Source: Serripes groenlandicus
Lineage: Eukaryota; Mollusca; Bivalvia; Cardiida; Cardiidae
NCBI GenBank assembly: GCA_031761405.1
Contig: JASEVX010000001.1
Location: 111,781,550 to 111,845,549 of the forward strand
Length of the DNA stretch: 64,000 nucleotides
Reading direction: 5' to 3'
The notes under the pieces are model-generated. The model had not been told where the DNA came from and did not search any database. It saw nothing but the letters and a program-made list of their open reading frames with translations. Positions 55,601 to 64,000 of the stretch are shown here, piece by piece. Position numbers and translations under genes: made by a program. Within the stretch, counting starts at the first letter, position 1. Each line of letters opens with the position of its first letter.

Positions 55601-57776
55601 GGACGCCAATAAGACACAAAATAGTACCACTTATAGATTCAATGATATCCCAACAACTTTGGACGCCAATAAGACACACAATAGTACCACTTATAGATTC
55701 AATCATATCCCGACATCTCTGGACGCAATAAGACACACAATAGTACCACTTATAGATTCAATGATATCCTTACAACTTTGGACGCCAATAAGACACAAAA
55801 TAGTACCACTTATAGATTCAATGATATCCCGACAACTCTGGACGCCAATAAGACACAAAATAGTACCACTTATAGATTCAATAATATCCCGACAACTCTG
55901 GACGCCAATAAGACATACCATAGTACCACTTATAGATTCAATGATATCCCAACAACTCTGGACGCCAATAAGACACAAAATAGTACCACTTATAGATTCA
56001 ATGATATCCCAACAACTCTGGACGCCAATAAGACATACCATAGTACCATTTTTAGATTCAATGATATCCCGACAACTCTGGACGCCAATAAGACACAAAG
56101 TAGTACCACTTATAGATTCAATGATATCCCGACAACTCTGGACGCCAATAAGACACACCATAGTACCACTTATAGATTCAATGATATCCCGACAACTCTG
56201 GACGCCAATGAGACACAAAATAGTACCACTTATAGATTCAATGATATCCCGACAACTCTGGACGCCAATAAGACACGCAATAGTACCACTTATAGATTCA
56301 ATGATATCCCAACAACTCTGGACGCCAATAAGACACAAAATAGTACCACTTATAGATTCAATGATATCCCAACAACTCTGGACGCCAATAAGACATACCA
56401 TAGTACCATTTTTAGATTCAATGATATCCCGACAACTCTGGACGCCAATAAGACACAAAGTAGTACCACTTATAGATTCAATGATATCCCGACAACTCTG
56501 GACGCCAATAAGACACACCATAGTACCACTTATAGATTCAATGATATCCCGACAACTCTGGACGCCAATGAGACACAAAATAGTACCACTTATAGATTCA
56601 ATGATATCCCGACAACTCTGGACGCCAATAAGACACGCAATAGTACCACTTATAGATTCAATGATATCCCGACAACTCTGGACGCCAATAAGACACACCA
56701 TAGTACCACTTATAGATTCAATGATATCCCGACAACTCTGGACGCCAATAAGACACAAAATAGTACCACTTATAGATTCAATGATATCCCGACAACTCTG
56801 GACGCCAATAAGACACACAATAGTACCACTTATAGATTCAATGATATCCTTACAACTTTGGACGCCAATAAGACACACCATAGTACCACTTATAGATTCA
56901 ATGATATCCCGACAACTCTGGACGCCAATAAGACACAAAATAGTGCCACTTATAGATTCAATGATATCCCAACAATTTTGGACGCCAATAAGACACACAA
57001 TAGTACCACTTATAGATTCAATGATATCCCAACAACTTTGGACGCCAATAAGACACAAAATAGTACCACTTATAGATTCAATGATATCCCGACAACTCTG
57101 GACGCCAATAAGACACAAAATAGTACCACTTATAGATTCAATGATATCCCAACAACTTTGGACGCCAATAAGACACACAATAGTACCACTTATAGATTCA
57201 ATGATATCCCGACAACTCTGGACGCCAATAAGACACACAATAGTACCACTTATAGATTCAATGATATCCCGACATCTCTGGACGCAATAAGACACACAAT
57301 AGTACCACTTATAGATTCAATGATATCCTTACAACTTTGGACGCCAATAAGACACAAAATAGTACCACTTATAGATTCAATGATATCCGGACAACTCTGG
57401 ACGCCAATAAGACACACAATAGTACCACTTATAGATTCAATGATATCCTTACAACTTTGGACGCCAATAAGACACACCATAGTACAACTTATAGATTCAA
57501 TGATATCCCGACAACTTTGGACGCCAATAAGACACACCATAGTACCACTTATAGATTCAATGATATCCCGACAACTCTGGACGCCAATAAGACACAAAAT
57601 ATTACCACTTATAGATTCAATGATATCCCGACAACTCTGGACGCCAATAAGACACAAAATAGTACCACTTATAGATTCAATGATATCCCAACAACACAAT
57701 CCGTCAATTGCTAAACGCAATACTACCATTTTTAAGATTCAATGATACCAAAGAATTTTGGATGCTAAGAAGATAA
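52612..57776. repeat. 60-bp satellite array, about 85 units
   Basis: Each unit holds AGTACCACTTATAGATTC, AATGATATCC and CGCCAATAAGACACA. Variation concentrates at ATCCC(G/A)ACAACT, ATCCTTACAACTTT and the last bases ACAC(AA/CC/CA)A. With period 60 and few stops, very long frames stay open on both strands (over 1000 codons, 20-residue period), but the same DNA is open in two + frames and one - frame. Two units are 59 bp (GACGCAATAAGAC, near 55724 and 57284), shifting all frames. The last unit (57716-57776) is decayed. Satellite, not gene. Confidence 0.95.
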
Positions 57777-57780
57777 TCTA

Positions 57781-58044
57781 ATGAGCCAACTTACGATAAA
57801 AACCAACATTGTGGATTCTGTGTAAAGTTTCGACCCGGATCAGCCTAAGCATGCCCCGCAGGCTAACCCGGACAGACACTTTTCGCCTTATGTGGATTTT
57901 CTGTTTCAGGAATCATTACACTTTACCTCTTTGTCCCAGAGACAAAATGTGTCGGCCCGGATTAGCCTGCGTGAACTGCGCAAACTGATATGGGTCGATA
58001 CATTACGCAGGGCCATAATGTACGTTTTCTCGTGGAACGGCTCT
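57781..58044. mobile_element. Family A element
   Basis: It starts right at the edge of the satellite (ATGAGCCAACTTACG). It contains GCATGCCCCGCAGGCTAACC, CAGGAATCATTACAC and GTCGGCCCGGATTAGCCTG, and ends CTCGTGGAACGGCTC. Confidence 0.85.
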
Positions 58045-58209
58045 GATGAATCTTTGTTTAAATTCAATCCTTATGAAGTGTTGATAATTTCAAGATCAGA
58101 CTGTACGTTCATACCGCGTAATCATTTTCTTAACAGGTCTTGGAAACGATGAGTATGCCAATAAAACTGTGTCAAAAGTAACAAAGTAGACCTAAATCTC
58201 ACATAGTAT

Positions 58210-58475
58210 ATATGAGTCGTTTCCTGTGAAAACCAACATATGGACTCTGCGTAAAGTATCGAACCGGATCAGCCTTAGCATGCAGCGCAGGCTAACCCGG
58301 GCAGACACTTTTCACCTCCTGTGGATTTTCTGTTTCAGGAATCATTACTCTATAGTATTTTCCTCTTTTTCCCAGAGACGGAATGTGTCGGTCCGGATTT
58401 GCCTGCGCAGGCTGATCTGGATCAAAACATTACGCAGAGGCCATAATGTTTGTTTTCTCGTGGAATTGTTCATAT
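58210..58475. mobile_element. Family A element
   Basis: TATGAGTCGTTTCCTGTGAA to TTCTCGTGGAATTGTTCATA, same internal orientation as the previous copy, 166 bp away. Confidence 0.85.
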
Positions 58476-59621
58476 ATAGTGGTATTTATCACTGTAATTC
58501 ACTGTAATTTTGTCGAGGGGGGGAAGGGGATATTTTGGAATGAATGTTCAATATTTTGTTACATGGACGGGTTTATTTATGAAACGGACAAAAATATTCA
58601 ATTGAATTGGTAGTTGACTTTGAACAACATTTTGGTGAAATGAATTCAAATGTTTTTTCCTCGCTGTATCAAAACCGCAATTATAATTTTACAAACAAAG
58701 TTTTTAAAACAGGCGACTATATAACATATCATATTAGTTACTGGTTACGATAAATAAGTAGCATTTGCGATTACATTTATTCAAATTACCAGAAAAGTGT
58801 CGGCCGCCATGAATGTGGCATATTGCGGATACGTATTGCCTACAAGTCTCCGTGTAACAGGCCGTCGTTATTGGCAAAATGGTCAATCTTCCACCAATTT
58901 GTCATATCAATATGAATCGGCGTGCATCTGTCTGCAATACAAATCGATACGTCTGCAATCGTTAACGTCCCAATTTACATCAGCTGAACCGCATCTGCTG
59001 TGTTACCACTCAATAGGACCACATTCGGCTATACTCGGCTAATTACGGAAATGATAAGTTATCGCGCAATTGGACCACACTTAGCAACATTTTGTTATTA
59101 CCGGAAACGATTACCTATAAATGCTTTTGTAATAAAATGGCTTACATCCGGTCCAATTCTACGCCAAATGGATACATTTTATTAGAGTTGTTGTGCAATC
59201 CAAGTTCACTTGGTCATGTTTACTTTGTTTTGAAACTGACCTGATTACCTGAACTGTTGCACACGTTTCTATTACAAACAGTCCGTCATTCGTGAGGGCC
59301 ATTGCATTCCCATTGGCTTGGGACCTTTGCATATTTGTCTTTTTTCTTCAAGACACACGGCCAGTTCAAGCTGTAAAACGTAAAAATAAATACTTTGTTT
59401 CATAGGAAAAGAAATTGGAATCGGCTTGACTTTACAGTATCTAGAATGTCATTACTGTGTGTGATGCATCATGCAGGTTCAGGAAATGGGTCTGTCGACA
59501 TTTTAAGCTAACTTTCAATAAAGCAGTTTAGAAACCAGTCGAATTATCTGAGATGTGTACAAGCATATTGGAAAGATAAACCGAATATCAGGAACAAATG
59601 TTAAAACTACATACCGATATA
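58476..59621. other. No gene recognised
   Basis: An 81-codon frame (58797-59042) has no domain. AGGACCACATTCGGCTATAC and TGGACCACACTTAGCAACAT hint at an old internal duplication near 59020-59120. Confidence 0.4.
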
Positions 59622-59880
59622 TTTGACCCTTGAAGCATTTAGATGTATTTTAGATGTATTTTCAGTACACGAGATTTAGATGTATTTTAGATGTATTTTC
59701 AGTACACGGCATTTAGATGTATTTTCAGTTCACGACATTTAGATGTATTTTCAGTGCACGACTTTTGACAACGTTGTGGCAAAAAGGGTAATTGTTCAAT
59801 ATTTATTGTTTTAGTGAAGGATATTTAACCTATTGTTCCCAAGATGAATTGTTTAATTGTTGAATGTGGGGAAGATTATA
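59622..59880 (-). mobile_element. Family B-like element with internal 26-bp repeat
   Basis: TTTGACCCTTGAAGCATTTA, then GATGTATTTTCAGT(A/T/G)CACG repeated about four times with partial units (59638-59760). Next come ACGACTTTTGACAACG, GTTGTGGCAAAAAGGG, TTGTTGAATGTGGGGAAG. A local tandem expansion inside the proximal arm. Confidence 0.65.
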
Positions 59881-60188
59881 ATGCCGAAATATTCTAATTT
59901 GTCTTTATACGAAATATATAACCACTGGGTGAATCCTTGGTTGGGTCAAACCGAATACTTCGACATGTTGATTGTTGGAAAAGGGGGGATAGATTGTTGA
60001 CATTTAAATATTGGTCCGCACAATTGTAGCGGTTATTGTAAAGACATTGTACTTATAAAAGACCGTCTAAGCCTATTTGTATCGGCCAATCACGTTTCTA
60101 GCAACCAAAGAATCTTTTCATCAGGGTTTACTTTCCTAGGTCTAAAAAGACGCTCATCTAGTAAACTTTTAAAGTCATATGAATCCAT
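59881..60188. other. No gene recognised
   Basis: Nothing supported. Confidence 0.45.
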
Positions 60189-60865
60189 ATGAGCCGTCCC
60201 ATAAGAAAACCAACATTGTGGACTCTGCGTAAAGTATCGACCCGGATCAGCCTAAGCATGCCGCACAGGCCCACCCGGATATACACTTTTCGCCTCCTGT
60301 GGATTTTCTGTTTCAGGAATAGCTACTCTATCCCCCTAAGACGGAATGTGTCGGCCGGATCAGTCTGCGCGGACAGCGCAGGCTGATCTGGTCGATACAT
60401 TACGCAGATGTCTATCGCCGCAGCTGCATTGTGGACTCTGCGTAAAGTATCGACCCGGATCAGCCTAAGTATACTGCGCAGGCTAACCCGGACAGACACT
60501 TTTCGCCTCCTGTGGTTTTTCTTTTTTAGGAATAACTACTCTATACATCTATCCCCCTAAGACGGAATGTGTCGGCCGGATCAGTCTGCGCGGAAAGTGC
60601 AGGCTGATCTGGTCGATACATTACGCAGATGTCTATCGCCGCAGCTGCATTGTGGACTCTGTGTAAAGTATCGACCCGGATCAGCCTAAGTATACTGCGC
60701 AGGCTAACCCGGACAGACACTTTTCGCCTCCTGTGGTTTTTCTGTTTCAGGAATCATTACTCTATACCTCTACCCCCCTGATACAGAATAGGTCAGCCCG
60801 GATTAGACTGCGCGGACTGCGCAGGCTGATCTGAGTGGATACATTACACAAAATATTGTTCGTTA
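60189..60865. repeat. Family A element expanded to three tandem units
   Basis: The outer start is ATGAGCCGTCCCATAAGAAA. CATTGTGGACTCTG then occurs at 60214, 60427 and (as CATTGTGGACTCTGTG) 60648, so units are 213 and 221 bp apart. They are linked by CGCAGATGTCTATCGCCGCA GCTG. Only one outer end is seen; the right end fades at ATTACACAAAATATTG. Confidence 0.88.
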
Positions 60866-60989
60866 ACATGATATATTTCCAAAATAGGAAGGTTGAAAAG
60901 ATTGAAAATACAGGCAAAAGGGTTTCAAATATTACTTTTAAAACAGACCATGCCATCCGAAATGAAGCTCCGAGTCCAAGAAATCAAAA

Positions 60990-61172
60990 TGAAATATAGA
61001 AGAATGGAAATCTCATTCTATAAATAATGGCGTACATATTGCATGGAGTCGAAAACATTGCGGAAAATCGGGAAATTGTTCACAATGAGCAATGTTCCCT
61101 GTTTCGACAATGTTTTCAAGGGTCGTCTGCTGAAGTTGCTTTAACATGCGTCTGCTTGTGGGAGAAGTTTAA
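60990..61172 (+). mobile_element. Family B element, left end missing
   Basis: GTCGAAAACATTGCGGAAAA, GGAAATTGTTCACAATGAGC, GACAATGTTTTCAAGGGTCG, TCTGCTGAAGTTGC, GTGGGAGAAGTTTAAT. Confidence 0.75.
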
Positions 61173-61249
61173 TACAGTGACTGATATCCACTAGAGACTC
61201 TTCCACGCTACACTCATGAAAACGTATACGTTGCAGATGGAGGGGAGAC

Positions 61250-61364
61250 AATCACGCGAATATGTGTCTCCTTATACTTTCATTTACATATATTTACCAT
61301 GCGGTTGTCTAGATCCTTTTAAAGTCGTCTGCTGCAGATTTGCTGTTTGTGTGAAAGGATTAAA
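61250..61364 (-). mobile_element. Family B distal half
   Basis: TTTAAAGTCGTCTGCTGCAG, ATTTGCTGTTTGTGTGAAAG, GATTAAA. The core is not seen. Confidence 0.55.
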
Positions 61365-61557
61365 ATACTGACATATACTGTTGTTATATATATAGATTCG
61401 GAAGTATTTATCAATGAGGATGAGAAGGACGAAATCAGTTTTATTCCGAATGGGATCAAGTTTACCCGACAGGTATACTACTCACGGGCTCACACAGGGT
61501 ACACTCTTCACCACCAACCACACCCACAGCATGCATCCCATATAGTACTACAGGAGT

Positions 61558-61727
61558 GATTGATTGATTGGCTGGTCTGTTGATTGATTGATTAATTGAT
61601 TGATTGATCGATTGCTTGATTGATTGATATATATATTGATTGATTGATATAGTGATTGATTGATTGATATAGAGAGAGTGATTGAGTGATTTATTGATGT
61701 ATTGATATATAGATATATAGATAGATA

Positions 61728-61777
<50 letters not shown>

Positions 61778-61815
61778 GTGATTTATTGATTTATATATAT
61801 ATATTGATTGATTGG

Positions 61816-61847
<32 letters not shown>

Positions 61848-62132
61848 CTGGTTTATTGATTGATTGGTTGATTGGAGCTTAACGCCGTTTTCAATGATAA
61901 ATCAGTTATATCACGGCGGACAGTTGAACTAATGCGTGTTTCCTGGCTTTCTCGCACCAGTATTTCACACAACATTGTCATTTAGACCTATGTGTGATGA
62001 CAAATTGCGCTAGTTATAACGACTTTTGTCAATCATCGGAAAGAATGAACGTCCGAGCCTGGGTTTCGAACTCACAACCCCTTGATTCATCGTCATTACC
62101 GTCTGACCTATCGCGGCTCCACATCAATGAGT
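61558..62132 (-). mobile_element. SINE type 2 with expanded (ATTG)n tail
   Basis: On the minus strand: a tRNA-like head near 62060-62130 (GATAGGTCAGACGG, GTGAGTTCGAAACCC as B box), then TGGTGCGAGAAAGCCAG, CGCCGTGATATAACTGAT and GAAAACGGCGTTAAGCTCC, then the tail. The tail (61558-61877) is a 320-bp ATTG/ATATAG microsatellite. This is the only copy where head, body and tail are all visible. Confidence 0.75.
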
Positions 62133-62149
62133 CCGTGCATTGGACAAAC

Positions 62150-62407
62150 GAGCCGTCCCGCGAGAAACCAATAGTGTGGACTCTGCGTAAAGTATCGACC
62201 CTGATCAGCATAAGCATGCCGCACAGGCTAACCCGGCTAGATACTTTTTGCCTCCTTTCGATTTTCTGTTTCGGGAATCATAACTCTATACCTCTATCCG
62301 CTAAGACGGAATGTGTCAGTCCGTATTAGCCTGCGCGGATTGCGCAGGCTGATCTGGGTCGATACATTACGCAGAGACCATAATGTTGGTTTTCTCGTGG
62401 GAGGCTC
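62150..62407. mobile_element. Family A element
   Basis: GAGCCGTCCCGCGAGAAACC at the left, TTTTCTCGTGGGAGGCTC at the right, all internal blocks present. It lies just 18 bp beyond the SINE head. Confidence 0.87.
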
Positions 62408-62681
62408 AAATGTACAAGTTGGCTTTTATGAACACTGTATATCCAGATAAACACTGTTCGCATTTAACTAACACACGCTTGTTAGAAGATTCTCTCAACG
62501 TGTGTAACGACAAAACGATCTGAACATACAGAGTTCCGAAATATGACGAAAACGCATATGTTAATCAAAGTGCCGGAGGAATTCCACAACGAGTATTCAC
62601 GATCGTAGACTAGTACTGATGTTGTAGTTGTTAGTAGTGGCACCTCCCATATGGACCTCACAATTCCCTTTCAGCTATGTT

Positions 62682-62822
62682 TAACCCTTTCCCATTTCAA
62701 CAAGTATGCAACAGACGACTTTGAAAACGTCAACGCAGATTTTTAGCACGACTATAAAACTGACAAGTTAGTTATTGAAAAGAGTAGAAAACATTGTGAA
62801 ATAATGAGAAGTGCGAAAGTGT
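62682..62822 (+). mobile_element. Family B element, truncated
   Basis: TTTAACCCTTTCCCATTTCA, GCAACAGACGACTTTGAAAA, GAGTAGAAAACATTGTG, AATAATGAGAAGTGCG. It breaks off where the open frame of the next entry starts. Confidence 0.75.
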
Positions 62823-63108
62823 TTCAGGTTGTGGATTTAAGGTAAAGAGAGTTTTTACCATCGAATGTGATTGGCTCTATTACGATTTCACAGATCGTCT
62901 ATGGTTATACGAAAATCCGGGTAGAATTCGGTCTTCTGTAGGGTTAAAAACGAATGAACCCTTTCAAGAAGATCAATATAGACTTATTGAACAAATTGAA
63001 AGCGAGGAACTTGTTTTGTATGCAATATACTTCAATGCTAGACATATAGTTACTGGCGAGTTTTATAAACCACATGTGCTATCAAAAGTGAAAAAGTTGT
63101 TGTCATAA
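62800..63108 (+). CDS. Unassigned open frame, possible terminal exon
   Basis: The frame runs from 62800 (after a stop at 62797-62799) to TAA at 63106-63108, with no ATG. A possible acceptor, GTTTCAG, ends at 62827 and would leave 62828-63108 as a terminal exon of about 93 residues. The composition is protein-like and not repetitive: FTIECDWLYYDFTDRLWLY, then GRIRSS, EDQYRLIEQIESEELVLY, NARHIVTGEFYKPHVL and a basic end KVKKLLS. The spread of W, Y, E and K and the lack of any tandem repeat set it apart from other open frames here. The acceptor lies right beside a truncated family B element, and no polypyrimidine tract is evident. I do not recognise the family. It could be a real last exon, a pseudo-exon or chance. 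Confidence 0.4.
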   Translation, partial: NNEKCESVSGCGFKVKRVFTIECDWLYYDFTDRLWLYENPGRIRSSVGLKTNEPFQEDQYRLIEQIESEELVLYAIYFNARHIVTGEFYKPHVLSKVKKLLS

Positions 63109-63554
63109 CCGAGAGGCATCATGTGGCGAAACCGATAAGTATTATGAAAAATTAAAGAAAACAATTATATATTTATTCGATGCGTGGTGTTTTATTTTCA
63201 ATACTAATACTTCATAATATTTTCTAGAAACGCCGTGACCAATTTTAATAAAAGTTCCACGTAGTACTTATTTACACTAAATGTGTGGGGTTCTTTGTGC
63301 CAGTATTGAAAATGCAGGCGCAAATTCGTTCTAAAAATCATCAATGCACCACTATTGACCCGTCCTAAAACAGCACAAGGTATACAAATATACCAAATTG
63401 TATATGTCATAAAAAAAACACAGCAAAAGGTGAAAAGCAATTTACGAGTCCGGTTGCACGAACGCCAACAATAGTGCATGTGTACTTAGGTGAACGTACG
63501 CTATTAGAACCAAACCAGCATAGACACAACATCCAGTCTCAGGAACTCTGAGCA
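63109..63554. other. No gene recognised
   Basis: No AATAAA follows the open frame closely. A 91-codon minus frame (63204-63479) has no domain. Confidence 0.4.
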
Positions 63555-63714
63555 CATAATCAGAAGTCGACTTTGAAGACATCTAGATGAAACAATTGAC
63601 AGATTCATTAAATGAAATAATAATTATTGAAAAGAGTTGCAAATGTTGCTGAAAACAGTGTGCATTATCTCTCCTATTGCCGTTATGTTTTCAAATGCGG
63701 TCTGCTACAGTCAA
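63555..63714 (+). mobile_element. Family B element, ends lost
   Basis: AGAAGTCGACTTTGAAGAC, GAGTTGCAAATGTTGCTG, CTCCTATTGCCGTTATG, GCGGTCTGCTACAG. Confidence 0.6.
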
Positions 63715-63786
63715 TGATTGTTCTACAATCAAATTCTAGAAAATATTGTAGCTCTTGATAACAGTCTGTTTGAATATTCACTGGTT

Positions 63787-64000
63787 TAACCCTTTATCAC
63801 CTGCAGACGCATTTTGACACAATAGCAGCAGACGACTTTTGAAAGCATTGTGGCTAGAAGTGAAATTGCTCATTATGAGCAATCACTCCTTTGGCCACAA
63901 TGTTTTCAACTTTGTTTATCAATTAAGCTTTTTTTGGAGATTTTTCAGGTTTTTGTCACTATGTTTTCAAAGTCGTCTGCTGCATATTTGTTGTATGTGG
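63787..64000 (-). mobile_element. Family B element cut by the window end
   Basis: TTAACCCTTTATCACCTGC, GCAGCAGACGACTTTTG, hairpin GAAATTGCTCATTATGAGC, TTGGCCACAATGTTTTCAAC, AAGTCGTCTGCTGCATATT, ATGTGG. The closing GAAAGGGTTAA should lie just past 64000. Confidence 0.88.

Noticed and set aside
52483..57745. Open frames of 530-1082 codons with a 20-residue repeat on both strands
   Set aside because: The 60-bp period forces open frames. Overlapping frames are equally long, and 59-bp units break them without consequence.
58797..59042. 81-codon open frame as a gene
   Set aside because: No recognised family, no splice context, in AT-rich spacer with an internal duplication.

Overview
This looks like nuclear DNA from a bivalve mollusc. 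The one clear gene has introns and encodes a metazoan voltage-gated potassium channel. Everything else is AT-rich, repeat-dense non-coding sequence with short non-autonomous transposons, tRNA-derived SINEs, a LINE fragment, minisatellites and a large satellite array. The repeat style resembles what I remember of Dreissena (zebra/quagga mussel), but that is recall and cannot be tested here.

Gene content. Two exons on the + strand (32140-32405 and 36999-38159), joined in phase across a 4.6 kb intron, encode the second half of a T1 tetramerisation domain, all six membrane segments, the pore and the C-terminal tail of a Kv3/Shaw-type channel. The first T1 exon was not found and may lie upstream of the window. 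A second, unassigned open frame with a possible splice acceptor (62800-63108) may be the last exon of another gene. A 5'-truncated LINE remnant (2866-3552, minus) keeps the C-terminal zinc-knuckle-like tail of a reverse-transcriptase ORF. All other long open frames are translations of tandem repeats.

Layout. 1-6 kb: SINE, family A and B elements, a 26-bp minisatellite split by the LINE, a 38-bp minisatellite. 6-16 kb: scattered A and B elements, SINEs and microsatellites. 16-30.5 kb: family E repeats, a near-perfect palindrome, a segment of about 1.7 kb present twice (18.06-19.80 and 26.63-30.40), and a 1371-bp tandem duplication (23696-26437). 31-39 kb: the channel gene, with repeats in its intron and downstream. 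39-52 kb: a second 38-bp minisatellite, many decayed family B elements, AGAC/AGAG microsatellites. 52.6-57.7 kb: a 60-bp satellite of about 85 units. 57.8-64 kb: family A cluster, SINE with a long (ATTG)n tail, unassigned exon, family B.

Repeat families named here: A, about 255 bp, ends GAGCCGTTCCACGAGAAAAC, 13 copies; B, about 225 bp, ends TTAACCCTTTCCC, central hairpin, about 40 copies and fragments; C, about 250 bp, ends GGGCTTGGCGTGAAACGG, 2 copies; D, a motif sharing CAAACAATGC and TTTCAGG, 3 copies; E, about 350 bp, with ATATTGGTC and GACCAATAT inverted, 3 copies; F, a short GATCAG-rich repeat, 3 copies. Strands for A-F are relative orientations only. The most informative structure is the pair of paralogous segments: one has an occupied site and the other an empty site for a foldback element with a 7-bp target duplication.
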